Below are positions 26,910 through 36,598 of a stretch of 41,865 bases of DNA, piece after piece. The stretch lies in assembly GCF_000384655.1 (NCBI RefSeq), contig NZ_ARQI01000102.1:1-41865 (forward strand), in the 5' to 3' direction. Both the position numbers and the translations under genes were made by a program. This stretch comes from Brachyspira innocens ATCC 29796 (GTDB lineage: Bacteria; Spirochaetota; Brachyspiria; Brachyspirales; Brachyspiraceae). The first letter of the stretch is position 1. Every line of letters begins with the position of its first letter. Under the pieces are notes generated by a model. It had not been told where the DNA came from, did not search any database, and saw only the letters and a program-made list of their open reading frames with translations.

Positions 26910-27722
26910 ATGCCAGACAAGATTAAACTATACGGGTTTAATAATCTTACAAAAAGTTTAAGTTTCAATATCTACGATGTTTGCTATGCAAAAACAGAAC
27001 CAGAGCAAAGAAAATATATAGATTATATTGATGAGCAGTATAACTCTAAAAGATTAACAGAAATACTTTGCAATGTAACTGACTTGATAGGTGCTCATAT
27101 ACTAAACATATCAAAGCAGGATTATGACCCTCAGGGTGCTAGCGTAACTATACTAATTTCAGAAGAACCTTTAAATGATACTGTGCTTGATGAAACATGT
27201 AATAAAGGCAATATTTCATTTGTAGAAAAAGAAACAGTATGTGCACATTTGGACAAAAGCCATATAACAGTACATACATACCCAGAGTATCACCCAAATA
27301 AAAGTATATCATCATTCAGAGTTGATATTGATGTATCTACATGCGGTAAAATATCCCCTCTTAAAACACTTAATTATTTAATACAATGCTTTGATTCTGA
27401 CATAATATCCATAGACTATAGAGTTAGAGGATTTACTCGTACTATAGACGGAAAAAAATGCTTTATAGATCATAAAATAACAAGTATACAAGATTATATA
27501 AGCGAAGAAATTCAAGAAAGATACGATGCTCATGACATAAATATATATAGTGCAAATATATTTCATACTATGATGATAATTAAAGAACTTAATCTTAGTA
27601 ATTATCTCTTTGGAAAAGATGTTAATGAGTTTACTCCAAAAGAAAGACTTAAAATATCTAATGATCTTCGTCAAGAAATGATAGAAATATATTCAGGAAG
27701 CAATGTATACGATAATGAATAG
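26910..27722 (+). CDS. speD: S-adenosylmethionine decarboxylase proenzyme (E. coli-type SpeD)
   Basis: A 270-residue pyruvoyl enzyme that makes decarboxylated AdoMet, the aminopropyl donor for spermidine. The start ATG at 26910 follows GAGGAGG. The self-cleavage site is Lys116-Ser117 in [14 protein letters not shown], matching the E. coli class (264 residues) and not the short Bacillus class. [20 protein letters not shown] is also typical. It is the first gene of speD-ADC-speE-speB; the next gene starts inside its last codons. Its mRNA carries the terminator-bearing leader described above. Confidence 0.94.
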   Translation: MPDKIKLYGFNNLTKSLSFNIYDVCYAKTEPEQRKYIDYIDEQYNSKRLTEILCNVTDLIGAHILNISKQDYDPQGASVTILISEEPLNDTVLDETCNKGNISFVEKETVCAHLDKSHITVHTYPEYHPNKSISSFRVDIDVSTCGKISPLKTLNYLIQCFDSDIISIDYRVRGFTRTIDGKKCFIDHKITSIQDYISEEIQERYDAHDINIYSANIFHTMMIIKELNLSNYLFGKDVNEFTPKERLKISNDLRQEMIEIYSGSNVYDNE

Positions 27723-29160
27723 ACAAGAGAGAACACCTATTGTTGAAGCATTAAGACAATACAGAAAAAAAAGAATAGTAAGTTTCGATGTACCAGGTCA
27801 TAAGCAGGGAAAAAGCACAAAAGTTTTGATAGATGTACTTGGAGAAAAATGCGTTCAAATAGATTATAATTCATCAAAGCCTTTAGACAATGCCACTCAC
27901 CCTATAGGAGTTATAAAAGAAGCTCAGGAATTAATGGCTGAAGCATTTAAGGCTAAAGAATCATTTTTTATGGTTGGAGGCACTACATCTGCTGTTCAGG
28001 CTATGATATTTACGGCCTGCAAATATGGAGAGAAAATAATACTTCCTAGAAATGTACATAAAAGTGCTATTAATGCTCTTGTTTTATGCGGTGCTGTGCC
28101 TATATATGTAAATCCGGGAGTAAATAAGGAATTGGGTATATCTTTGGGTATGTCTATAGAAAATATAAAAAAGGTAGTAGAGAAAAATCCTGATGCTAAA
28201 GCTATATTTGTTAATAATCCCACCTACTATGGAATATGCTCTGACTTAAAAAAAATAGTAGAATTAGCTCATAAAAATAATATGCTTGTTTTAGCAGATG
28301 AAGCACATGGCACACATTTTTATTTTGGTGATAATCTTCCAATAAGTGCTATGGAGGCAGGTGCTGATATGAGCTGTGTAAGTCTTCATAAAACAGGCGG
28401 ATCTCTCACTCAGTCATCAGCACTTTTAATAAACAATAATGTCAATGGTAATCATGTAAGACAGATAATTAATCTTACTATGACTACAAGTCCTAGCTAT
28501 ATACTTATGAGCAGTCTTGATATAGCAAGAAGCGAATTAGCTATTAACGGCAAAGAAATTTTTAAAACTGTTATTAATATGGCCAACTATGCCAGAAAAG
28601 AAATTAATAAAATAGGCGATTACTATGCATTTGGTGAAGAGATAATAAACAATGATGATATATATTCTTTTGACAATACAAAACTATGCATACATACTAG
28701 AAAAATAGGTCTTGCTGGAATTGAAGTATATGATAAATTACGTGATGAATATAATATACAAATAGAGTTCGGAGATATAGGAAATATTCTAGCTATAATA
28801 TCGGTAGGAGACAGAAATCTTGAACTTGAAAGACTTATAGCAGCATTGGCTGAATTAAAAAGAAAGTATAAAAAAGACTATACTCATTTATTTGATCATG
28901 AATATATTAATCCAATAGTAAAATACAGTCCTCAAAAGGCTTTTTATAGTAATAAATATTCTGTAAAATTAGATGACTCAATAGGCAAAACTTCGGCAGA
29001 ATTTGTAATGGCATATCCTCCGGGTATACCTATAATAGCCCCGGGAGAAGAAATCACTCAAGAGATTATAACATATATAAAATATGCAAAAGAAAAAGGC
29101 TGTGTAATGCAAGGCACAGAAGATATAGAATTAAATAATATACAAGTAATGGAGGAATAA
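27703..29160 (+). CDS. speA: Arginine decarboxylase (PLP, Orn/Lys/Arg decarboxylase fold type I)
   Basis: A 485-residue PLP enzyme that, from context, converts arginine to agmatine. The N-terminus has [12 protein letters not shown], the cofactor region has [10 protein letters not shown], and the Schiff-base lysine is Lys230 in [13 protein letters not shown]. The C-terminal domain has [14 protein letters not shown]. The start at 27703 lies 20 nt inside speD behind AGGA; 27715 is an alternative. Arginine specificity is inferred from the agmatinase gene two genes downstream; lysine or ornithine use cannot be excluded from sequence alone. It is the short Bacillus SpeA/Cad type without the receiver-like wing domain. 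Confidence 0.88.
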   Translation: MYTIMNRQERTPIVEALRQYRKKRIVSFDVPGHKQGKSTKVLIDVLGEKCVQIDYNSSKPLDNATHPIGVIKEAQELMAEAFKAKESFFMVGGTTSAVQAMIFTACKYGEKIILPRNVHKSAINALVLCGAVPIYVNPGVNKELGISLGMSIENIKKVVEKNPDAKAIFVNNPTYYGICSDLKKIVELAHKNNMLVLADEAHGTHFYFGDNLPISAMEAGADMSCVSLHKTGGSLTQSSALLINNNVNGNHVRQIINLTMTTSPSYILMSSLDIARSELAINGKEIFKTVINMANYARKEINKIGDYYAFGEEIINNDDIYSFDNTKLCIHTRKIGLAGIEVYDKLRDEYNIQIEFGDIGNILAIISVGDRNLELERLIAALAELKRKYKKDYTHLFDHEYINPIVKYSPQKAFYSNKYSVKLDDSIGKTSAEFVMAYPPGIPIIAPGEEITQEIITYIKYAKEKGCVMQGTEDIELNNIQVMEE

Positions 29161-29161
29161 A

Positions 29162-30022
29162 ATGGAACTTTGGTATACAGAAAATCATACTGAGGAATCT
29201 AAATTTTCAATAAAAGTAGAAAAACAATTATATTCAGCACAAACTAATTTTCAAAGAATAGATGTATTTGAATCAAAAGAATTCGGCAAGTTCTTTACAT
29301 TAGACGGACTTATTATGGTAACAGAAAAAGACGAGTTTATTTATCATGATATGATAGTGCATATTCCAATGGCAAGCAATGGCAATATAAAAAATGTACT
29401 TGTGATAGGAGGCGGAGACGGAGGCACTGTAAGAGAATTAACACGCTACAAAACTATAGAAAAAATTGACATGGTAGAAATAGATGAACAAGTTGTAGAA
29501 GTATGCAAAAAATATTTTCCATCAACAACTTCTGGATTGAGCGATAAAAGAGTAAGTTTATATTTTCAGGACGGATTAAAGTTTGTAAGAGATGCCAAAG
29601 AAGGAGAATACGATTTAATAATAGTAGACTCCACAGATCCATTTGGACCTGGAGAAGGATTATTTACAAGAGAGTTTTACGGCAACTGTCATAAAGCATT
29701 AAGTAAAGACGGCATACTCGTAAATCAGCATGAATGTCCTTATTACAGTGATTATGCCTATAATATGCAAAGGGCTCACAGAAATATATACGAAACATTT
29801 AATATAGCTAAAGTGTATCAGGCTCATATACCAACCTACCCTAGCGGACATTGGCTTTTTGGATTTGCCTCAAAAACTATAGACCCTATAAAAGACCTCA
29901 AAGAAGAAGAGTGGCTTAAACATAATTTGGATACAAAATATTATAATCTTGATATACATAAGGGCTGTTTTGCTTTGCCTACTTATGTAAAAAAACTATT
30001 GGAGCAGTCTCATCATGAATAA
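29162..30022 (+). CDS. speE: Spermidine synthase (polyamine aminopropyltransferase)
   Basis: A 286-residue enzyme joining an aminopropyl group from decarboxylated AdoMet to putrescine. Family motifs are the N-terminal QTNFQRIDVFESKEFGKFF, LDGLIMVTEKDEFIYHDMI, the nucleotide-binding VLVIGGGDGGTVRELTR, DMVEIDEQVVE, the catalytic DSTDPFGPGEGLF, and HIPTYPSGHWLFGF. Length agrees with E. coli SpeE. GGAGG sits inside the end of the upstream gene, one base separates the two frames, and speB overlaps its end by 8 nt. Confidence 0.96.
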   Translation: MELWYTENHTEESKFSIKVEKQLYSAQTNFQRIDVFESKEFGKFFTLDGLIMVTEKDEFIYHDMIVHIPMASNGNIKNVLVIGGGDGGTVRELTRYKTIEKIDMVEIDEQVVEVCKKYFPSTTSGLSDKRVSLYFQDGLKFVRDAKEGEYDLIIVDSTDPFGPGEGLFTREFYGNCHKALSKDGILVNQHECPYYSDYAYNMQRAHRNIYETFNIAKVYQAHIPTYPSGHWLFGFASKTIDPIKDLKEEEWLKHNLDTKYYNLDIHKGCFALPTYVKKLLEQSHHE

Positions 30023-30857
30023 TAAGCCTAATATATTTATGGCATTGGATTCTAATTTTGAAGAAAGTAATATAGTGGTATTTGGTGCTCCTTATGACGG
30101 AACTGTAAGCTACAGACCAGGTACAAGATTTGCACCTAATGCTATAAGAGTGGAATCTTTTGGTATAGAAACTTATTCACCGTATCAGGAAAAAGACTTG
30201 GAAGATTTGAAAGTTTTTGATTATGGAGATTTAGAACTTCCTATGGGAAACAGAGAAAAGGCTCTTGATATCATATATCAAACTTCTAAAAAAATTGTAG
30301 AAAGCAACAAAATACCTTTTATGATTGGCGGGGAGCATTTAGTGACCTTGCCTGCATTTAAGGCCGTGTTTGAAAAATATAATGATATAGTTTTAATACA
30401 ATTTGATGCCCATGCAGATTTAAGAGATAATTATTTAGGAGAAGGTTTAAGTCATGCATGTGTTATGCAAAGATGTTATCAGATTATGAAAAGTAAAGAA
30501 TTATATCAATTTGGCATAAGGTCTATGACTAAAGAAGAACATGAATTTGCTAAAAAACATACTATATTAGAAAAGTTTTCAGCAAATACTGTATCAGAAG
30601 CAAAAGAAAAAATAAAAGATAAACCTGTATATATTACAATAGACCTTGATGTTTTAGACCCTTCAATATTCTCAGGTACTGGAACTCCAGAGGCAGGAGG
30701 ACTTACTTATAAAGAACTTCAGAAAGCTATACTTGATATGAGGGGATTGAAGATTGTAGGTGCTGATGTTAATGAGCTTTCTCCAGATTATGACAACAGT
30801 AAAGTATCAACTATAACAGCCTGCAAAGTTATAAGAGAAATGCTTATGATAATATGA
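30015..30857 (+). CDS. speB: Agmatinase (ureohydrolase family)
   Basis: A 280-residue manganese enzyme converting agmatine to putrescine and urea. Metal-binding motifs are IGGEH, QFDAHADLR and TIDLDVLDPS, with FAPNAIR and GTGTPEAGGLTYKEL as further family marks. It completes the route arginine to agmatine to putrescine, which SpeE then turns into spermidine. It overlaps speE by 8 nt and ends in a perfect terminator. Arginase-fold agmatinase is preferred over arginase because of the neighbours. Confidence 0.93.
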   Translation: MNNKPNIFMALDSNFEESNIVVFGAPYDGTVSYRPGTRFAPNAIRVESFGIETYSPYQEKDLEDLKVFDYGDLELPMGNREKALDIIYQTSKKIVESNKIPFMIGGEHLVTLPAFKAVFEKYNDIVLIQFDAHADLRDNYLGEGLSHACVMQRCYQIMKSKELYQFGIRSMTKEEHEFAKKHTILEKFSANTVSEAKEKIKDKPVYITIDLDVLDPSIFSGTGTPEAGGLTYKELQKAILDMRGLKIVGADVNELSPDYDNSKVSTITACKVIREMLMII

Positions 30858-30867
30858 TTATAATAAT

Positions 30868-30899
30868 TGGGTATATTAATAATTTAATATACCCATTTT
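30868..30899 (+). terminator. Terminator of the polyamine operon
   Basis: TGGGTATATTAA (30868-30879) and TTAATATACCCA (30884-30895) form a perfect 12-bp stem with a 4-base loop, followed by TTTTA. It is close to the end of the convergent ferritin gene and may serve both. Confidence 0.88.
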
Positions 30900-30908
30900 A
30901 TCAAATAT

Positions 30909-31424
30909 TTATGAATTATGTTCTCTAGAATCTAAATTACCTACATACTTGTCAAATGTATAAAGATTTCTTCCTTGCAAATCGCCTAAAATCTTTATTT
31001 TTTTGATAATATCATTAAATAATTCTTCCTCCTCTAATTGCTCTTCAACAAACCACTCTAAAAATTTCAATGTAACATAGTCTTTGTTGTCAATAGCTAT
31101 ACCAACTAATTTATTAATACATGAAGTAATATATTCTTCATGTTTAATAACTTTTTCAAAAAGCTCTCCTACATTATTAAAACTAAACTCTGGGGCTTTC
31201 ATCTCTCCCATTATAGCCTGACCTCCAGCTTTATTTATAAACTCTCTGAACTTCTCTAAATGTGTATGCTCTTCAGCTGAATGATTATATAAAAAAACAC
31301 TGCATCCTTTTAATCCTTCTTTCTCACACCAGCCAGCCATGTTAAAATATAAATTAGCTGAATAATGCTCCAAGTTTAAATGTTCATTTAATAATTTTAC
31401 TGTTTCTTCTTTTATTATTGACAT
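30909..31424 (-). CDS. Ferritin (bacterial non-heme, FtnA-like), copy 2
   Basis: 171 residues from the ATG at 31424 (MSIIKEETVKLLNEHL), preceded by GGAG; the frame stays open 11 codons further upstream but without such a signal. It is a close paralogue of the ferritin at 25834, sharing SIINEET-type N-terminus, GLKGCS.FLY, the GGQA.MGEM.AP loop, KHEEYITSCIN and the C-terminal KIKILGDL.GRNLYTFDK. Ferroxidase residues are kept (EHYSANLY, EEHTHLEKF, EEQLEEEELF). It could store iron under different conditions from copy 1. Confidence 0.93.
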   Translation of the reverse strand: MSIIKEETVKLLNEHLNLEHYSANLYFNMAGWCEKEGLKGCSVFLYNHSAEEHTHLEKFREFINKAGGQAIMGEMKAPEFSFNNVGELFEKVIKHEEYITSCINKLVGIAIDNKDYVTLKFLEWFVEEQLEEEELFNDIIKKIKILGDLQGRNLYTFDKYVGNLDSREHNS

Positions 31425-31621
31425 ATAAAAACTCCATTTTTTAGATTTTACTAACATTATTTTATACTATTCTAACATTTTTTACAATATACTAACAATA
31501 AATAAAAGCTATATTTTTTTGGATTTTTGTAAATATTATTATAGAAATTAAAACATTTATAACAAATTTTTAATAAAAATAAGCATTAAAAACTTGTTAT
31601 AAGAATTATACTTTGTAAAAA

Positions 31622-32425
31622 CTACTGTAATAGGCTCAAAGCATTTTGAGGCATATTATTGGAATGAATAAGCATAGCCAAAGCTGATTGAGATTTTATA
31701 GAGCTTATTGTTTCATAAATAGAAGCCTCTGCTATATCCTTATCCATTTTTTTACTTCCATAAGAAACCATATTTTCATAATAAGTCATAAGTCCATGAG
31801 TGTACTCATCAAATCTATTCTGATATGCTCCCAAATCTGCTCTTTGCTTAATTACATATTTAATTGCCTCATCTATTATGCCTATACTCTTATTCGCCTT
31901 GCTCACAGAAGATATGGATATATAACTGTTAAGCTCATTTTTTAATTTTAGAGAATTTGCTGTGATTGTAGCAATATAAACTCTTTTCCTTTGATACCTT
32001 CCAGCTCCTATATGTATCCACATACTTGCTGAAGCATTGGCAAAGTTTGCAAATCTTCCTGTAAATATTTTTAAAGTATTAAACTGTGCCTGACTTGCTA
32101 TTTTATCTATTTCGTCTATCAAACCTGATACCTCTGTCTGCATATATAATCTGTCAGTATTGCTGTATATACCGTTTGATGCTTTTATAGATAATTCTCT
32201 TATACGCTGAAGTATACTCATAGTTTCTTCTATGTATCCATCAGCAGTTTGAATAAATGATATTCCGTCCTGAGTGTTTTTTTCGGCACGCATTAAATAT
32301 CTAGCCTGTACAAGCGGACCTTTTTCACTTGCAAATAATTTTGGAAATTTTTTTCTGCTGTCATTGGCATTAACTTTCAAAAATCTGTTCGCTCTTATAG
32401 CATTCACATTATTAGTTATTATCAT
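31622..32425 (-). CDS. Divergent FlaB-like flagellin homologue
   Basis: 267 residues. The flagellin D0/D1 N-terminal helices (MIITNNVNAIRANRFLKVNA, then TQDGISFIQTADGYIEETMS, ILQRIRELSIKASNGIYS) and the C-terminal helices (RADLGAYQNRFDEY to NNMPQNALSLLQ) are clear. This makes it a spirochaete core flagellin relative. The usual conserved segment between them (SSGxxINxAxDDAxGLA) is replaced by KLFASEKGPLVQARYL, and the C-terminal half is basic and atypical. It stands alone with no other flagellar gene near. It may be a minor filament protein or a degrading duplicate. No clear ribosome binding site was seen. Confidence 0.82.
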   Translation of the reverse strand: MIITNNVNAIRANRFLKVNANDSRKKFPKLFASEKGPLVQARYLMRAEKNTQDGISFIQTADGYIEETMSILQRIRELSIKASNGIYSNTDRLYMQTEVSGLIDEIDKIASQAQFNTLKIFTGRFANFANASASMWIHIGAGRYQRKRVYIATITANSLKLKNELNSYISISSVSKANKSIGIIDEAIKYVIKQRADLGAYQNRFDEYTHGLMTYYENMVSYGSKKMDKDIAEASIYETISSIKSQSALAMLIHSNNMPQNALSLLQ

Positions 32426-32731
32426 AAATTACTACAATAACTATCCCCCAGTAACCCACAATATAAATTATAACTAATTAAAAATATTTTTCAAATTTTA
32501 ATTCAATTATTCTATTATAAAATAGAAAAAATAATATATTTTCTATAAAATTACATAAAGTTATCATAATATAATTTTTATTTTATATTTTATAAAATCG
32601 GAATTCTTAATAATTGCTGTAATAATTATAAGTAATTATAAAGTACTAAATAAAAAAAATATACAATAATAAAACGTAATGATAAAAATATAAAACAAAA
32701 CATACATAATTAACTTATATAATAATAAACA
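32426..32731. other. AT-rich intergenic stretch, nothing recognised
   Basis: 306 bases between the flagellin start and the end of the DUF285-DUF4132 array. No coding frame, strong hairpin or promoter pair was convincing here. Confidence 0.6.
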
Positions 32732-35320
32732 CTAAAATGAATCAGTAAGCCTAAAATCTGAAATTATAAATACCAAAAAGGTATAAACAAATCTCATGCT
32801 GATTTCTTTTTTATTTTCAGCCTTTTTAAAATCGATAGTTATATCTACTGGATCATCATATTCTATATCTGCATCGACTTTTGCAGACATTGTAAAAATA
32901 TCTCCGTCATTTGCAGGAAATGTATATGTTATAGTATCATTATATCCTAATACATCATTGGTATACATATCATATCTTTTAGCAAATGCCTTAAAAGCTC
33001 CGTAACTTGCTTCTATACTTTTTATCTTTTTTATTTCTTTTTTCAAATTCTTTTTATCCAATTTTATAAGTATTAATTGATTTATTGGCTGTGATAATTC
33101 ATAATCCTCAAGCTGTTTTCTCCATTTATCTATAGTGTTATTATCCATTTCTACAGGAGTTGCCAAACTTATAAAATTGTCAGAATTAATTTTTACTTCT
33201 TCATCATCACAATTTGAATAACTTCCATCATTTGAATATCTAAAAGTTGTTATAATTCTTTTATCTTTATCACACAGATTCCATATCAAAGAAGATGCAA
33301 ATTTATTCATTAAATAATTATCGATAAAAACTTCTTTAAACAAATCATAACTGTATATATCACCATCTATTAATGTAATACTTAAAATACTAGCAGTATG
33401 ATTAATAAACTTTTGTACTTCTTTTCTTAATTCTTTTATTTCTTCTTTTAATTTTTCATCAAAGTTTTGAGGAATCTTTTTCAATTCTTTATTATTTTTT
33501 ATATCGAATAAAGTTAAACTATAATCACTATTAGCAATTAATTTATAATCATCATTTAATATTTTTTCACCTTTAGAATCAAATCCGTAATTAGGCGTAC
33601 ATCTTAATCTAAATTCAGTATAACCTATATTCATTTTTTCAAGTAATTCATTAATCATTTTTCCAGCTTCTTTGCGAACTTCGGTTTTCTTTGTATCTGA
33701 ATATATTTCATATAATAAACTTTGAGCATATCTGCTTTCTATATTGAATTTTATCATTATAAGGAAAACTTTTGAATCAATACCTAATAATATTAATTCA
33801 GATATCTCTTTTAAAGCTTCATCTCCTCCATACATAGCATAAATAAAACCTGCAATCTCTGTGTTTTGATTTTCTAAATAAATTTCTCTAATGAACTTTA
33901 AAAATGATTCAAAGTCAAGCAAATTAACTATATTATCAATTTTTTCTAATCTGTTAATCATTCTTTTTAAAGATAAATACTCTGAATATATATACTTTAT
34001 CACTGTAATATTTACTTCTCTTGATTTATCTTTTACTAGAACATGGCAATCTTTTATAAATTCAAGTTTTTTATCTTCTTTTTTAGCATTATATTTTTTT
34101 TCGGCATACTTTTCTGCTTTTTCTATAGTTTTGAAATTATAATCTTTTGTAACAAATGAAAGCTCATTAGAAAAATCACTTTCAATTCTTTTTCTCAATC
34201 TTACAATTCTTTTATTTTTATCTTTTGCAATAAGATCGTATATTTCTTTAACATTAAATTTTGTTATAGTTATATAATCTTCTTTAGGATAAAATGCCTG
34301 CATATATACTTTAAGTCTTATATGTAATTTATCCTCATCATCGCAAAAAGTACCAACTTCTTCTAAATTATCTAAATTCCAATTTTCTAAAGACTCATAA
34401 TGATCAAACTTATACACAAATCTAAATAGTCCCGCAGCAGTGATTAGCTTTTGTGTATTCCATTTATCAAGAGGCTGATTAAAACTTTGAGCCATATAAA
34501 ACATCATATCCATATTTTCAACGTTTGACACATTCCAGCTATTTAAAGGCTGATCAAATTTCATGCATGAGAAAAATGTCTTTTCCATGTTTACAACATT
34601 AGAAGTATTCCATTTATCAAAAGGCTGATTTAATTTTTCGCATTGCCTAAACAAAGAATCCATATTTGTAACATTAGAAACGTCCCAATCATTAAGAGGC
34701 TGATTAAAAACATCACAATATGCAAACATACTTGATAAATCTTTAACTTTAGAAGTATTCCATTTATTTAAAGGCTTATTAAAAACTTTTGCACGAGTAA
34801 ACATATTAGACATATCTTCAACATTAGAAGTATCCCATTTATTCAAAGGCTGATTAAAGTTTTCGCATTCTTGAAACATGCCTTTCATATTTTTAACTTT
34901 TGATACATTCCAATTATTTAAAGGCTGATTAAACTCATTCGCACCATAAAACATAAATGACATATCTTCAACATTTGAAACGTCCCATTTATCAAGAGGC
35001 TGATTAAAATTAGAACAATTAGCAAACATATTATTCATACTTTTTACTTTAGATACATTCCAATTACTTAAATCAGGATTAAAATCTATAGTTGAATATC
35101 TTACCAACGTATTATAGCCCATATATGCAAACATCATATCCATATTTGTAACATTAGAAACGTCCCAATCTTCTATGCCTTCAAAATCTTTTCTTTTACT
35201 TTCATAAAAAAGCTTGCTCATATCTGTGATAAGACTTGTATCAATATAACAAAGTTTTATACCGTCAGTAAATACTAATTTTTTGAGTTCTTCTTTTGTT
35301 TCTGGTTTGTATTTTCTCAT
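32732..35320 (-). CDS. DUF285 (BspA-type) repeat protein fused to DUF4132 domain, copy 1
   Basis: 862 residues from the ATG at 35320, preceded by GGAGAG. The N-terminal 40 residues (YKPETKEELKKLVFTDGIKL) lead into nine 25-residue DUF285 repeats of the form FNQPLDKWDTSNVxxMSxMF. From about residue 320 a helical region begins, and near residue 720 comes PVEMDNNTIDKWRKQLEDYE followed by LSQPINQL, the hallmark of DUF4132 (MolR-related). There is no signal peptide or lipobox, so it is probably cytoplasmic, unlike classical BspA surface proteins. DUF285 repeats are thought to mediate binding; the DUF4132 function is unknown. It is the last gene of a four-copy tandem array. Confidence 0.85.
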   Translation of the reverse strand: MRKYKPETKEELKKLVFTDGIKLCYIDTSLITDMSKLFYESKRKDFEGIEDWDVSNVTNMDMMFAYMGYNTLVRYSTIDFNPDLSNWNVSKVKSMNNMFANCSNFNQPLDKWDVSNVEDMSFMFYGANEFNQPLNNWNVSKVKNMKGMFQECENFNQPLNKWDTSNVEDMSNMFTRAKVFNKPLNKWNTSKVKDLSSMFAYCDVFNQPLNDWDVSNVTNMDSLFRQCEKLNQPFDKWNTSNVVNMEKTFFSCMKFDQPLNSWNVSNVENMDMMFYMAQSFNQPLDKWNTQKLITAAGLFRFVYKFDHYESLENWNLDNLEEVGTFCDDEDKLHIRLKVYMQAFYPKEDYITITKFNVKEIYDLIAKDKNKRIVRLRKRIESDFSNELSFVTKDYNFKTIEKAEKYAEKKYNAKKEDKKLEFIKDCHVLVKDKSREVNITVIKYIYSEYLSLKRMINRLEKIDNIVNLLDFESFLKFIREIYLENQNTEIAGFIYAMYGGDEALKEISELILLGIDSKVFLIMIKFNIESRYAQSLLYEIYSDTKKTEVRKEAGKMINELLEKMNIGYTEFRLRCTPNYGFDSKGEKILNDDYKLIANSDYSLTLFDIKNNKELKKIPQNFDEKLKEEIKELRKEVQKFINHTASILSITLIDGDIYSYDLFKEVFIDNYLMNKFASSLIWNLCDKDKRIITTFRYSNDGSYSNCDDEEVKINSDNFISLATPVEMDNNTIDKWRKQLEDYELSQPINQLILIKLDKKNLKKEIKKIKSIEASYGAFKAFAKRYDMYTNDVLGYNDTITYTFPANDGDIFTMSAKVDADIEYDDPVDITIDFKKAENKKEISMRFVYTFLVFIISDFRLTDSF

Positions 35321-35367
35321 AATTCTCTCCAAATTGATTTTAATATAGTGTTATTTTTTATATTTTT

Positions 35368-36555
35368 TTAATCATAATCTTTTGTAACAGATGAAAGTTC
35401 TTCTGAAAAATCACTTTCAAGTTTTTTTCTTAATTTGGATATTCTTCTATTTTTATCTTTTGAAATAAGATTATATATTTCTTTAACATTATCTTTTGTT
35501 ATAGTTATATAATCTTCTTTAGGATAAAAAACTTGCATATATACTTTAAGTCTTGTATGCAATTTATTTTCATCATCACAAATTAAAGTTATATCTTTTA
35601 ATTTATCTAAATTCCAATGTTCTAAAGATTCATAATGATCAAACTTATCGGCATATTTAAACAAAAATGCTATACTAATTACTTTTTTTGTATCCCACTT
35701 ATCAAGCGGCTGATTAAAACTTTTTGCTAACTGAAACATGCAGGCAATATTTGTTACATTGGATACATTCCAGCTATTTAAAGGCTGATTAAATTTTTTA
35801 CAATCATTAAACATTCTAAACATATTTTCAACATTAGAAGTCTCCCATTTATCTAAAGGCTGATTAAAATTAGAACAACTATCAAACAAAGATTCCATAT
35901 TTTTTACATTAGATACGTCCCAATCATTAAGAGGCTGATTAAAAATAGTACAATAACTAAACATATTTGACAAATCTTCAACTTTAGATATATTCCAATT
36001 ATTTAAAGGCTGATTAAAGTTTTTTGCCAGATTAAACATAAAAGACATATCAGAAACATTAGAAGTATCCCATTTATCCAAAGGCTGATTAAAACTTTCT
36101 GCTAACTTAAACATATATCTCATATCTTTTACTTTAGAAACATTCCAATCATTAAGAGACTGATTAAAAACTTTTGCCCCCAAAAACATAAATGACATGT
36201 CTTCAACATTAGAAGTATCCCACTTATCTAAAGGCTGATTAAAATTAGAACAATAAGCAAACATATTACTCATCTTTTTAACTTTAGATACATTCCAATT
36301 ATTTAAATTAGGATTAAAATCTATTCTTGATAAATCTAAAATAAAATTATAGTCCATATATGCAAACATATAAGACATATCCTCAACATTAGAAACGTCC
36401 CAATCTTCTATGCCTTCAAAATCTTTTCTTTTACTTTCATGAAAAAGATAACTCATATCCGTTATAAGACTTGTATCAACACAATTAAGCTTTATACCGT
36501 CTGTAAATACTAATTTTTTGAGTTCTTCTTTTGTTGTTGGTTTGTATTTTTTCAT
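35368..36555 (-). CDS. DUF285 repeat protein, truncated paralogue lacking DUF4132 (copy 2)
   Basis: 395 residues with the shared N-terminus, about nine DUF285 repeats and the start of the helical linker. The frame then stops at ..SSVTKDYD exactly where its sisters read ..TKDYNFKTIEEAE. The DUF4132 half is entirely missing; only 47 bp lie between this stop and the next start, so the rest was deleted. It may still make a repeat-only protein, or it may be a remnant. AGGA lies upstream of the ATG. There is no signal peptide. Confidence 0.75.
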   Translation of the reverse strand: MKKYKPTTKEELKKLVFTDGIKLNCVDTSLITDMSYLFHESKRKDFEGIEDWDVSNVEDMSYMFAYMDYNFILDLSRIDFNPNLNNWNVSKVKKMSNMFAYCSNFNQPLDKWDTSNVEDMSFMFLGAKVFNQSLNDWNVSKVKDMRYMFKLAESFNQPLDKWDTSNVSDMSFMFNLAKNFNQPLNNWNISKVEDLSNMFSYCTIFNQPLNDWDVSNVKNMESLFDSCSNFNQPLDKWETSNVENMFRMFNDCKKFNQPLNSWNVSNVTNIACMFQLAKSFNQPLDKWDTKKVISIAFLFKYADKFDHYESLEHWNLDKLKDITLICDDENKLHTRLKVYMQVFYPKEDYITITKDNVKEIYNLISKDKNRRISKLRKKLESDFSEELSSVTKDYD

Positions 36556-36598
36556 AATCTAGTATCCTAATTATAAATTTAAAAATTATTTATTATAA

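Noticed and set aside
34380-35160. Regularly spaced repeats with a 75-bp period, CRISPR-like at first sight
   Set aside because: They are in-frame coding repeats of the DUF285 type with no unique spacers and no cas genes.
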